DNA of 64,000 nucleotides, taken from contig NZ_JALDNB010000016.1 of the NCBI RefSeq assembly GCF_022699665.1, positions 48,395 to 112,394 on the forward strand. Reading direction: 5' to 3'. Origin of the DNA: Chryseobacterium aahli (GTDB lineage Bacteria > Bacteroidota > Bacteroidia > Flavobacteriales > Weeksellaceae). Made by a program: the position numbers and the translations under genes. The notes beneath the pieces are model-generated. The model searched no databases. It had not been told where the DNA came from and saw nothing but the letters and a program-made list of their open reading frames with translations. The stretch's first letter is position 1; the number at the start of each line of letters is the position of its first letter. Positions 42,937 to 51,560 of this stretch are shown piece after piece.

Positions 42937-44439
42937 TTATTCAGAATCAATATAATTTCTAAGCCAGATCTGAAGGTCTTTTTCAGGAGAAATTCCTAGT
43001 TTTTTGCGGAAATTATAGCGGTTGTTTTCAATTGTTTTTACGGCTTTAAAAGTGTAATCTGCAATTTCTTTGGTGTTAAACCCTAAATAAATATAAGCAG
43101 CAAAAGTAAGTTCAGAAACTTTAAATTGAGAATTGATTTCCAGCATTTTTCCTCTAAAATGCGGATAAACTTCCTGAAATATGATGAAAAAATCAGGACT
43201 GTTTTCTTTCGCTAATTTTCTTACCTCTTCAAATGCTTCACTCAACTGTAATTTTAGGGTGTCTTTTTCCTTTTCATTGATTGCTTTTTCGGACTGCAAT
43301 TGTTTTGTAATTTCTAAAGCCTTTTGGTTTTTGGTTTTTGATTTTTGAAGAAGATAAATGATAAAAACAGTAATTAAAGCTAATAAAGAAACGATCAACC
43401 AAGTCATTTTCTGGTTTTTTTTCACTTCATTCTGATGCTGTGCTTTTTCTTCTTTCATTACCTCATTCAGGACAAAATCACGTTCTTTTTTCTTTTGAGC
43501 ATCTAATTTGTTGTGCGCTTTTAGGTATAAATCCTGATAATGTTTTGCTTGTGTTGCGTTGCCTTGGGAAATATAGAGCTCTGAGATTTTTTTAAACAAT
43601 TCGCTTTGGATATCCGGAAAGTTATTTTGTTCAAAGCTATGTATAGCATTATTGTAGTATTGATGGGCTTTTTCGTACTCTTTTTCATGGGTATGAAGAT
43701 TTCCTAAGCCAATGAGAGATTCTATTTTGCATGGATGTTTTTTTCCATTAAAAAATTCCAGAGATTTATTGTAATAATATTGTGCAGAATCTGTTTTATT
43801 CTGATTCAAATGATAATTTCCGAAACCTAAACACGAACAACCATTTTCTACATAAGCATTTTTAAATTTGACTTTCTTTAGAATTGTGTTCTCTTTTTTA
43901 AGATAAAAATACATTGAATCCGGCATGTTGATATTCTGAAAAAGATAACTTAGGTTTGAATAAACAGTGCTTTGTGTAAGTGAATCGGTAGTGTTTTTTT
44001 TCTTTTTACTATCGAGAATGCTGAGTGCTTTCCTGTAATTTTTAGAAGATAGCGTATATAGGTCCAACAACAGATAATTTCCTCCCAACAATGCAGAAAC
44101 TCTGGCAGATTGGGTTTTGTCTTTAGCTAAATACTTGCCGTATTTCTGCGCTTTTTTAGCGTGGTGTATACTTTCCTTAAATTCCGCATTATCGTAGTAA
44201 TATGAAGCTAAATAATAGTAACCGTAGGAAAGACCTTTGTCGTATTTTAAATTTTCAGATTCAGCGATTATTTTTTTTGAAATATTTAATACAGCATCAG
44301 TTCTTCCGTCCAAATACAATTGGTTGGCATTTTCTATTAACTCATCAATTTTCTGAGAACTGTTTTGGGAAAACAGCGAAATACTCCACAGTAGGAGAGT
44401 TGGTAAAAATATTTTGATTAAGGATCTTTTGAAATCCAT
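42937..44439 (-). CDS. TPR membrane protein with LuxR-type helix-turn-helix, copy A
   Basis: The 500-residue protein has a signal peptide ending near SLFSQ, six or so TPR-like helical repeats (about 30-310), one transmembrane helix (WLIVSLLALITVFIIYLLQ, about 345-365), a coiled-coil (about 370-410) and a C-terminal LuxR/GerE-like helix-turn-helix (ELTFAAYIYLGFNTKEIADY then AVKTIENNRYNFRKKLGI, about 440-490). The periplasmic TPR half would sense and the cytosolic end would bind DNA or act on a partner. It is a duplicate of the next gene. Regulatory target unknown. Confidence 0.82.
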   Translation of the reverse strand: MDFKRSLIKIFLPTLLLWSISLFSQNSSQKIDELIENANQLYLDGRTDAVLNISKKIIAESENLKYDKGLSYGYYYLASYYYDNAEFKESIHHAKKAQKYGKYLAKDKTQSARVSALLGGNYLLLDLYTLSSKNYRKALSILDSKKKKNTTDSLTQSTVYSNLSYLFQNINMPDSMYFYLKKENTILKKVKFKNAYVENGCSCLGFGNYHLNQNKTDSAQYYYNKSLEFFNGKKHPCKIESLIGLGNLHTHEKEYEKAHQYYNNAIHSFEQNNFPDIQSELFKKISELYISQGNATQAKHYQDLYLKAHNKLDAQKKKERDFVLNEVMKEEKAQHQNEVKKNQKMTWLIVSLLALITVFIIYLLQKSKTKNQKALEITKQLQSEKAINEKEKDTLKLQLSEAFEEVRKLAKENSPDFFIIFQEVYPHFRGKMLEINSQFKVSELTFAAYIYLGFNTKEIADYTFKAVKTIENNRYNFRKKLGISPEKDLQIWLRNYIDSE

Positions 44440-44524
44440 TTAATGTTTAGTGATAATAATTTAAAAATTTATATAAAAAAGATTGTACAAAAGATATTGC
44501 TAAAACTAAGCCAAGAGCAGAATA

Positions 44525-46033
44525 TTATTCACCATCGATATAATTTCTAAGCCAGAACAACAAATCCTGGTCGGGTGAGAGTTCTAGCTTCTTTCTAAAG
44601 TTATAACGGTTATTCTCTATCGTTTTTATAGCTTTAAAAGTGTAATCAGCAATTTCTTTAGTACTAAAGCCCAAATAAATATAAGATGCAAAAGTAAGCT
44701 CTGTTATTTTAAAATTCTGATTTATTTTAAGCATTTTCGGAGTAAACTGAGGATGTTTCTCCTGAAACTTGATAAAAAATTGCGGACTGTTTTGTTTTGC
44801 AAGACTCATCACTTCGTCAAAACTTTCATTGATTTGGTTTTTAAGTACATCTTTTTCAATCTCCTGAATGGCATTTTCAATTTTTAATTTATCTGTAATT
44901 TTCTGCGTATTTACATTTCTTTTTTTGTTTTTTCTCAGGAAATAGATAATAATTGCTGCGATAATTAATAAAATTGAAATCATTAAAAGGGTATATATTT
45001 TATTCCTCTCTTTTTCGATTTCATTATTTCGTTCCTCCTCTTTCATCACTTCATTGATGATTAAGTCTCTTTCCTTTTTCCGTACTTCATCCATCTCAAG
45101 ATTTTTTTTCTGATAGAGATCCTGGTAGTATTTTCCTTTTACCATATTCCCTTCCTCAATGTAGGCTTCGGAGATTTTTTTGTACAGATTATTAACAAGT
45201 TGTGGATAATGATTTTTCATAAAACCATCTAAAGCTTTGTTGTACAATTCATAAGCTTTTTGATAGTTTTTATTTTTAATTTCAAGATCTGCTAAACCGG
45301 TAATTGCATCAAACTTACAAACATTATCATCATTTTTGAAAAAAGCAAGAGACTCATTAAGGTAAATTTTAGCTGAGTCTAATTTATTGACTTTCAGATA
45401 ATAATGCCCAAAATCATTCGAAGCACAACCATTTTCGGGATATTCTTTCGTTTCTTTAATTTTTGCAAGACTGTTTTTTTCTTTTTTAAGATAATAATAC
45501 ATAGAATCCTGAAGATTCATATTATCATAAAGTATAGCTAAATAAGAGTAGGAAGTACTTTCAGAAAGATAATATAGCGTGTTTTTATTGGGAACCGTCT
45601 GAAGAATTTGAAGTGATTGATGATAACTGTCCGCTGACAAGGAATAAAGTTCAAGACTCAGATAATTATCTGCCAGCAAACCGTAAGCTCGTGAGTGATG
45701 CAGAATGTCTTTTTTCAGATAATCCTTATAAGTAAGTGCCTTTTTTATATAATTGATGCTCTCACGATACTTTCCGACAGTATACAGGCAGGCTGCAAAG
45801 TAATAATAACCGCAGCTTAGACCCATTTCGTCATCTGATTTTTCAGAAAGAGAGATGAGTTTCTGAGATTCTGCCAAAACCTTTTCAGTCTTACCGTCAA
45901 TGTAGAGACTTTCTGTATAGTCTAATAAATCAGAAATTTTTTGTTTTTTTGAATCAATTTTTTGAGCAAAAAACAAAATGCTGTTAAAAAAAACGATAAG
46001 AAAATATATTTTTGAGGACTTTATAAAATCCAT
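44525..46033 (-). CDS. TPR membrane protein with LuxR-type helix-turn-helix, copy B
   Basis: The 502-residue paralogue has the same order: signal peptide (MDFIKSSKIYFLIVFFNSIL), TPR repeats, one transmembrane helix (YTLLMISILLIIAAIIIYFL, about 350-370), a coiled coil and a C-terminal helix-turn-helix with IADYTFKAIKTIENNRYNFR identical in pattern to copy A. The two differ most in the TPR region. The 85-nt gap and common direction suggest tandem duplication. It is followed on its upstream side by a 578-nt gap. Confidence 0.82.
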   Translation of the reverse strand: MDFIKSSKIYFLIVFFNSILFFAQKIDSKKQKISDLLDYTESLYIDGKTEKVLAESQKLISLSEKSDDEMGLSCGYYYFAACLYTVGKYRESINYIKKALTYKDYLKKDILHHSRAYGLLADNYLSLELYSLSADSYHQSLQILQTVPNKNTLYYLSESTSYSYLAILYDNMNLQDSMYYYLKKEKNSLAKIKETKEYPENGCASNDFGHYYLKVNKLDSAKIYLNESLAFFKNDDNVCKFDAITGLADLEIKNKNYQKAYELYNKALDGFMKNHYPQLVNNLYKKISEAYIEEGNMVKGKYYQDLYQKKNLEMDEVRKKERDLIINEVMKEEERNNEIEKERNKIYTLLMISILLIIAAIIIYFLRKNKKRNVNTQKITDKLKIENAIQEIEKDVLKNQINESFDEVMSLAKQNSPQFFIKFQEKHPQFTPKMLKINQNFKITELTFASYIYLGFSTKEIADYTFKAIKTIENNRYNFRKKLELSPDQDLLFWLRNYIDGE

Positions 46034-46611
46034 TTTTCTTTAAAACTAATGTTGACTAAATTTTTATATTAAAATAACAAAATTTTCATGAAAATCTTTA
46101 TGCGTTATATCGATAAGATTGATTTCTAATTTGTTGTTGTTTTTAATTAAAGAATAAATGTAGGTTTAAATTAATTATACACAGTATTCTATTTCAAACT
46201 TAAAAAATCATAAAATGCCTACAAAAGAAAAAACTTCACATCAATGCAAAGTTTAAAAAAAGAATCAATATAATTTAGTTTAAATAGTAAAGTGAAAATT
46301 TATGCAAAATGTATCATATAATTTAAAGATAGAATCAACTTAAGAAATGGCTTATAACTAGCAAAAATTTTTTATACAAAAGGATAAAAAAACTCCGAAC
46401 ACTTTTTCCAAGGAGGACAAAATATTCGGAGATGAATTTCTTCCGTCATTCGTATTCTTTGTGTTTTATTTGATGATGCAAATAGACACAAAAACGTAAA
46501 AAACACCAAAAAAACTGCCCCTCAACAAGCCCTCTAGTTTACAAAACCCTTTGTTCATGGTGTTTTAATTAGCTAAATTATAAAACGAAGCAAAATAAAA
46601 AATCGCTAAAA
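46034..46611. other. Long A+T-rich intergenic gap
   Basis: This gap lies between two minus-strand genes. It contains an inverted pair CTCCGAA (46393-46399) and TTCGGAG (46425-46431) and a further AAAACACC/GGTGTTTT pair (about 46497-46565) which may end the guaC transcript. No reading frame of note, tRNA or recognisable riboswitch. Confidence 0.4.
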
Positions 46612-47652
46612 TCAGTCATTAAAAATCTGATTTTCCTGCTCCTGAACTCTGATGAAAGTCGTTCTTTTTGATAATTCTTTCAAGGTTGAAGCTCCAACAT
46701 AGGTGCAAGTTGACCGTACACCGCCCAAAATATCTTTCACGGTTTCAGACACAGAACCTTTATATTTTATCTTTACAGTTTTACCTTCCGAGGCACGATA
46801 TTCGGCAACACCTCCGGCGTGTTTATCCATTGCGGTCTTAGAACTCATGCCGTAGAAAAGTTTAAATTTTTTTCCGTTTTCTTCAATCATTTCGCCGCCA
46901 CTTTCATCATGTCCGGCAAACATTCCGCCGAGCATCACAAAATCTGCACCGCCACCAAAAGCTTTCGCAACATCTCCCGGAACTTTACAGCCGCCATCAG
47001 CAATGATGTGGCCTTTCAGACCATGTGCAGCATCAGAACATTCGATAATTGCCGAAAGTTGAGGATAACCAACGCCGGTTTTCACTCTCGTTGTACAAAC
47101 CGAGCCTGGGCCAATTCCCACTTTGATAATGTCTGCACCCACCAAAAGTAGTTCTTCCACCATTTCCCCTGTTACAACATTGCCTGCAATGATAATTTTA
47201 TCAGGAAAATCTTGTCTTGCTTTCTTTACAAACTGCACAAAATGTTCTGAATATCCGTTTGCGACATCAATACACAGAAACTCAATCTGCGGATGCTTAT
47301 CAAGAATTAGTTTAATTTTTTCTTCGTCAGCTTTTCCCGTTCCGGTACTCAGTGCGATATATTGGTGAATGCTTGTTTCTTGATTGTCAAGGAATTCAGA
47401 CCACTCTTCCACTGTGTAATGCTTGTGCACAGCGGTGATGATTTTATCTTTTGCCAATTCAACAGCCATTTCGAAAGTTCCCACGGTATCCATATTGGCG
47501 GCGATAATAGGTGTGCCTTTCCATTTTTTCTTCGTGTGGAGGAAGGTAAATTCTCTTTCGAGATCAACTTCTGATCGGGATTTTAATGTTGAACGTTTCG
47601 GTCTGAACATGACGTCTTTAAAACCCAGCTTTATATCATTTTCTATTCGCAT
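46612..47652 (-). CDS. guaC: GMP reductase
   Basis: The 346-residue TIM-barrel protein opens IENDIKLGFKDVMFRPKRST and has the catalytic-loop sequence KVGIGPGSVCTTR (active-site Cys), GGCKVPGDVAKAFGGGADFVM and FYGMSSKTAMDKHAGG. These distinguish GMP reductase from IMP dehydrogenase, as do the absence of CBS domains and the length. It converts GMP to IMP with NADPH in purine balance. It is divergent from the Lgt-like gene with a 70-nt gap. Confidence 0.93.
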   Translation of the reverse strand: MRIENDIKLGFKDVMFRPKRSTLKSRSEVDLEREFTFLHTKKKWKGTPIIAANMDTVGTFEMAVELAKDKIITAVHKHYTVEEWSEFLDNQETSIHQYIALSTGTGKADEEKIKLILDKHPQIEFLCIDVANGYSEHFVQFVKKARQDFPDKIIIAGNVVTGEMVEELLLVGADIIKVGIGPGSVCTTRVKTGVGYPQLSAIIECSDAAHGLKGHIIADGGCKVPGDVAKAFGGGADFVMLGGMFAGHDESGGEMIEENGKKFKLFYGMSSKTAMDKHAGGVAEYRASEGKTVKIKYKGSVSETVKDILGGVRSTCTYVGASTLKELSKRTTFIRVQEQENQIFND

Positions 47653-47709
47653 TTTGGTGAAATTTATTATTATTTAAATATTAAACTTAATAATTTACCT
47701 TAAATATAC

Positions 47710-47717
47710 TACTTTTG
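47710..47717 (+). promoter_or_regulatory. -7 element TACTTTTG for the Lgt-like/radical SAM operon
   Basis: It matches TAnnTTTG and ends 5 nt before the ATG at 47723, so a leaderless or near-leaderless transcript is predicted. Confidence 0.4.
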
Positions 47718-47722
47718 ATCAG

Positions 47723-48487
47723 ATGGATTTCCCTGTTACATTTCAGATTTTTGGTAAAACGATTCTCGCACATCCTGTTTTTGAAACATTAGGGATATTT
47801 CTTGGGATGCGCTATTATTTCTTTTTAAAAAGAAAATCACCTGAGAAACTATCATTCAGAATTTCTGCTGCGATCCTTATCGGCGCTACTGCGGGAGCAT
47901 TAATCGGTTCAAAACTTATCGGAAATCTTGAAAATCCCTCTGTTTTATTTGAAGATTTTAGTTTTAAAAGATTCTGGACAAATAATACGATTGTCGGTGG
48001 TTTAGCCTTCGGACTGATTGGAGTGGAACTGGCAAAAAAGATCGTCGGTCATAAAGAAAGTACTGGAGATTTGATTGTTTATCCTTTAATTTTGGCCATT
48101 ATCATTGGAAGAATCGGTTGTTTTCTGACGGGAGTTCATGAAGAGACTTATGGTTTACCAACGACATCAGTCTTCGGAATGCATCTCGGGGATGAATATC
48201 TCAGACATCCTGTCGCACTGTACGAAATTGCATTTTTACTCTTCATGTGGTTCGAGTTAAAAATGATTGACCTGAAAAATAAATATGTTTCGGGATTTCT
48301 GTTTAAGCTTTTCATGCTGAGTTACTTTTCATTTAGATTTCTTTTAGATTTTATTAAACCAAAAATTGACATCATGGGAAATTTGGGAACTATTCAGCTG
48401 GTCTGTCTTTCAATGATTATTTATTACATTTATGTATTAAAAAACGAAAGAAATTTAATTCAACCTAAAAACACAATTAAATTATGA
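47723..48487 (+). CDS. Divergent prolipoprotein diacylglyceryl transferase-like (Lgt family) membrane protein
   Basis: The 254-residue multi-pass protein (about seven hydrophobic segments) keeps two Lgt hallmarks, G129-RIGCF and H162-PVALYE. Other residues needed in E. coli Lgt look changed. The Asn of GRIGN is Cys133 and the His of the HGG motif is replaced in IVGGLAFG. So it is unlikely to be the housekeeping Lgt. It may act on lipid headgroups or on a different acceptor. It overlaps the next gene by 4 nt (ATGA) and heads the operon with the radical SAM protein. Confidence 0.72.
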   Translation: MDFPVTFQIFGKTILAHPVFETLGIFLGMRYYFFLKRKSPEKLSFRISAAILIGATAGALIGSKLIGNLENPSVLFEDFSFKRFWTNNTIVGGLAFGLIGVELAKKIVGHKESTGDLIVYPLILAIIIGRIGCFLTGVHEETYGLPTTSVFGMHLGDEYLRHPVALYEIAFLLFMWFELKMIDLKNKYVSGFLFKLFMLSYFSFRFLLDFIKPKIDIMGNLGTIQLVCLSMIIYYIYVLKNERNLIQPKNTIKL

Positions 48488-48717
48488 AAATGCTGACACT
48501 TTTGGAAGTTGGTGGGTTAGAAGGTTTGGTCGCCATGATCATTCTGATGATTCTTGCTGTAGCTTTTGTTGTATCATTAGTCGTTACAGTTTTTGTAAAA
48601 TTGATTTATGAAAGTAAAGACGGACGAAAATTTTCTAAAAGCCAGTTTTGGACAACAGTGCTTATTTCAATGTTGATTTGCGGATTGATCAGTGGAGCTG
48701 TTTGTGGAGGAATGTAA
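48484..48717 (+). CDS. Small two-helix membrane protein
   Basis: The 77-residue protein has two hydrophobic segments (about 14-41 and 57-75) separated by a basic loop (YESKDGRKFSKSQF) and ends GLISGAVCGGM. The start overlaps the Lgt-like stop (ATGA) and its stop lies 11 nt before the radical SAM ATG, so it is a genuine part of the operon. It may be an assembly or anchor subunit. No known family. Confidence 0.7.
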   Translation: MKMLTLLEVGGLEGLVAMIILMILAVAFVVSLVVTVFVKLIYESKDGRKFSKSQFWTTVLISMLICGLISGAVCGGM

Positions 48718-48728
48718 AAATTGAAATT

Positions 48729-50132
48729 ATGCCAATAAGAAATTATACCTATTACGATTATACCATCAGTCTTTGCCCTGAATGCCTGAAAAGGGTAGGA
48801 GCAAAGATCATTATTGAAGATGAAGCGGTTTTCATGACCAAAAGATGTCCTGATCATGGCTTTTTCAAGACAATGATTGCTTCGGATGTTGAGTATTACA
48901 AAAATATCAGAAATTACAATAAAGCATCAGAAATGCCCGTTCATTTCGGAACTGATGTGGAATATGGTTGCCCATACGATTGCGGATTGTGTGTAGATCA
49001 TGAGCAACACAGTTGCTTGTCAATCGTTGAGGTTACCGATCGTTGTAATCTGACCTGTCCGACTTGCTATGCGATGTCATCGCCACATTACGGAAGTCAC
49101 AGAACTTTGGAGCAGATTGAAGCCATGTTTGACACGATCGTTAAAAATGAGGGTGAGCCTGATGTCGTGCAGATCAGCGGTGGCGAGCCGACGATTCATC
49201 CTGAGTTTTTTAAAATTATGGATATCGCTAAGACAAAACCCATTAAACATTTAATGCTCAATACCAACGGAATCAGGATTGCCAACGATCCCGGTTTTGC
49301 TGAAAAACTAGCGACTTATGCTCCGGAATTTGAAATTTATCTTCAGTTTGATTCTTTTAAACCTGAAGTTCTGGAAGATTTTCGAGGAAAAGATCTCACG
49401 AATGTCCGTATAAAAGCTCTGGAGAAATTAAATGAATTAAATCTTTCTACAACGCTCGTTATCGTTCTTCAAAAAGGAAAAAATATAGACGAGATCGGAA
49501 AAGTGATTGAGTTTGCTTTAAAACAAAAATGTGTCCGCGGAATTACTTTTCAGCCTGTCGAAGTTGCGGGAAGAAACCGTGAAGATTCTGCACACGAAAA
49601 AATTACTTTAACAGAGGTTCGTCAAGAAATTTTAAAACAGTTTCCCCTTTTGAATGGTGATGATATTATTCCCGTACCTTGTAATCCGGATTCTTTGGCG
49701 ATGGGCTATATTCTGAAACTGGAAGGTGAAATCATTCCTTTAACGAGATACATCAATCCAGCTGATTTACTGAATAATGAAACGAAAAACACAATTGTTT
49801 ATGAACAGGATGCTGGTTTGCAGATGCAGCTTTTAGACATTTTCAGCACAGGAATTTCAGTGGATAAAGTTCAGCCTAAAGTAAACCAATTATTATGCTG
49901 TCTTCCAGAAGTTTCGGCTCCTAATTTAGATTACGAAAATCTCTTCAGAATCATCATTATGAATTTTATGGATGCGCACGATTTTGACGTTCGAGCAGTA
50001 AAAAAATCATGCGTTCATATTGTCAATAAAGATTTAAAAATGATTCCTTTTGAGACGATGAATTTATTTTATCGTGATGATAAAATTAAATATCTGGAGG
50101 AATTGAGAAAAGAGGATAGGGTTTTGTTTTAG
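48729..50132 (+). CDS. Cys-rich radical SAM protein (MJ0619 / tetraether-synthase-like)
   Basis: The 467-residue protein starts at ATG 48729 (MPIRNYTYYD). The radical SAM motif is C106-x3-C110-x2-C113 (RCNLTCPTCYA), followed by GGEPT. N-terminal to it are C16-x2-C19 and C40-x2-H43 (CPECLKR, RCPDHG) and a second cluster-like set C81-x3-C85-x2-C88 and C96 (GCPYDCGLC, SC). More cysteines lie at CCLPEV and KSCVH. This layout of rubredoxin-like site plus auxiliary clusters resembles the MJ0619/Tes family that joins lipid tails through C-C bonds. Co-operonic Lgt-like and mini-membrane proteins fit a lipid or lipoprotein substrate. That function is inference. Confidence 0.78.
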   Translation: MPIRNYTYYDYTISLCPECLKRVGAKIIIEDEAVFMTKRCPDHGFFKTMIASDVEYYKNIRNYNKASEMPVHFGTDVEYGCPYDCGLCVDHEQHSCLSIVEVTDRCNLTCPTCYAMSSPHYGSHRTLEQIEAMFDTIVKNEGEPDVVQISGGEPTIHPEFFKIMDIAKTKPIKHLMLNTNGIRIANDPGFAEKLATYAPEFEIYLQFDSFKPEVLEDFRGKDLTNVRIKALEKLNELNLSTTLVIVLQKGKNIDEIGKVIEFALKQKCVRGITFQPVEVAGRNREDSAHEKITLTEVRQEILKQFPLLNGDDIIPVPCNPDSLAMGYILKLEGEIIPLTRYINPADLLNNETKNTIVYEQDAGLQMQLLDIFSTGISVDKVQPKVNQLLCCLPEVSAPNLDYENLFRIIIMNFMDAHDFDVRAVKKSCVHIVNKDLKMIPFETMNLFYRDDKIKYLEELRKEDRVLF

Positions 50133-50666
50133 ATTCCGCAGAACTATAATTTAAAAGTAAAATGTTCCCACAGATTTCACAGATTTGCACAGATTCTTGA
50201 CAAAATAATCTGTGATTTTCATTGTTCAATAACGACATAGGAATCTGATACGTTAAGAAACCACGAAGAGGTTCGCTGATTCAAATAGAAAAAATAATAG
50301 TCAATTCACGCAAGTTTGGAAATTTTATTATCATAATTGATAATAATTATTACTATTCCAACTGTTCTGTCTTCTTACTTAACCGTGAAATTAACTGCCA
50401 TATTTTGCCGTTGTGGTATCTAATTTTATAAAGCTATAACGTAAAAAGATAAATGAAACCAAAATCTAATAAAATTTTGACAGAGTAGGACGTTGTCGTA
50501 AACTCTTAGTTATTGCAGACTAATTAATTTTTAATACGTCAAGTTCTGTCGCAGATTGCCAATAGCTTTGCAAAATACATGACAATATTCATATTAAATC
50601 TCGTTAATGAGAATATAATATGAGTTAAAAAAAAGTTAATTTCGCCGAACCATTTTTGAAAACGAT
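50133..50666. other. Intergenic gap before the toxin cluster
   Basis: The 534-nt gap contains a cluster of short direct words near 50163-50195 (CACAGATTT, CACAGATTT, GCACAGATT) with a reversed AATCTGTG nearby, resembling other intergenic repeats in this window. A palindrome lies at 50589-50623. No gene or RNA is apparent. Confidence 0.45.
50589..50623. promoter_or_regulatory. Palindrome upstream of the toxin cluster
   Basis: Arms TCATATTA and TAATATGA enclose CTC/GAG inner pairings with a 1-nt bulge and an A+T-rich loop. It ends 44 nt before the first gene of the cluster. It may be a regulator binding site or a 5' hairpin; which, I cannot say. Confidence 0.4.
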
Positions 50667-51482
50667 ATGAAAAAAATATTACTTGTGAGCACTGCACTCT
50701 TTACCAGCATTTCTTATGCACAAACATGGAATACGACCGGTAACGCCGGGACTAGTATTACGAATAATTTTTTAGGTACTATAGATAACACTCCTTTTAT
50801 CATTAAAACTAATAATGTTGAGCGTTTTAGAGCTAATAGTGATATCCCATCCGTTATTATTGGTGATATAACGGCCTCAACGACAGGAGTTGGAAATACA
50901 GCTCGTCTTGAATTAGCTCCGGTTCATTGTAATGGCTGCTTTTCCAAATGGGCTACCCCGGGTGACTTTGTCGTTAGAAATATGGGTGGACCTAATCTTG
51001 AATTTCATCAACCCAATGATAATGCAATAGATCCAAATAGTGACACTAGTACTCCCAATTCGTCAGGGATTTCAAGAATAAAGTTTACAGATGCCGCGCA
51101 CAAAAGCAATTTGATTATATTCAACACAGGTAAAATTACAGTTGGAACTGATCAGTATGATAATGACCCCAATTTCTTGCTGTATGTAAAGAAAGGTATT
51201 AAGGCTGAACAAGTGAAGGTAGAAATTGCCTCAGCAAATGGTTGGGCTGATTATGTTTTTGCAAAAGGATATAAACTGAAAACTTTGGAAGAAGTAGAGA
51301 ATCACATTCAGGAAAAAGGACATCTTCCTAATATTCCTTCTGCTGAAGAGGTTACAAAAAACGGAGTAAATCTTGGAGAAATGGATGCCAAACTTTTGGA
51401 AAAGATTGAGGAGTTGACTTTATACACTATTGAGCTTAATAAGCAAATCAAAAAATTGCAGGAAGATATAAAAGGTAAATAA
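50667..51482 (+). CDS. Secreted protein with tail-fibre-like C-terminus, copy 1
   Basis: The 271-residue protein has a signal peptide (MKKILLVSTALFTSISYAQ) and a beta-rich middle with a CNGCF dicysteine block. The C-terminal 90 residues contain WADYVFAKGYKLKTLEEVE, KGHLPNIPSAEEVTKNGVN and LLEKIEELTLYTIELNKQI, the tail-fibre/S74-like assembly segment with a terminal coiled coil that occurs in many Bacteroidota surface proteins. It likely trimerises through the coiled coil. It starts the run of five plus-strand genes that ends with the RHS toxin. Confidence 0.75.
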   Translation: MKKILLVSTALFTSISYAQTWNTTGNAGTSITNNFLGTIDNTPFIIKTNNVERFRANSDIPSVIIGDITASTTGVGNTARLELAPVHCNGCFSKWATPGDFVVRNMGGPNLEFHQPNDNAIDPNSDTSTPNSSGISRIKFTDAAHKSNLIIFNTGKITVGTDQYDNDPNFLLYVKKGIKAEQVKVEIASANGWADYVFAKGYKLKTLEEVENHIQEKGHLPNIPSAEEVTKNGVNLGEMDAKLLEKIEELTLYTIELNKQIKKLQEDIKGK

Positions 51483-51560
51483 AATAATACTAAGTGATAT
51501 TTTATGAATATTGACTTTGATAACTAATATTTAAAATTAATAAAAACGAAAACTCAACAA

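Noticed and set aside
46034..46611. Purine riboswitch near guaC
   Set aside because: The gap lies downstream of guaC, not upstream, and shows no recognisable aptamer core.
47723..48487. Housekeeping Lgt
   Set aside because: The GRIG-N Asn is Cys and the HGG His is absent; a normal Lgt is expected elsewhere in the genome.
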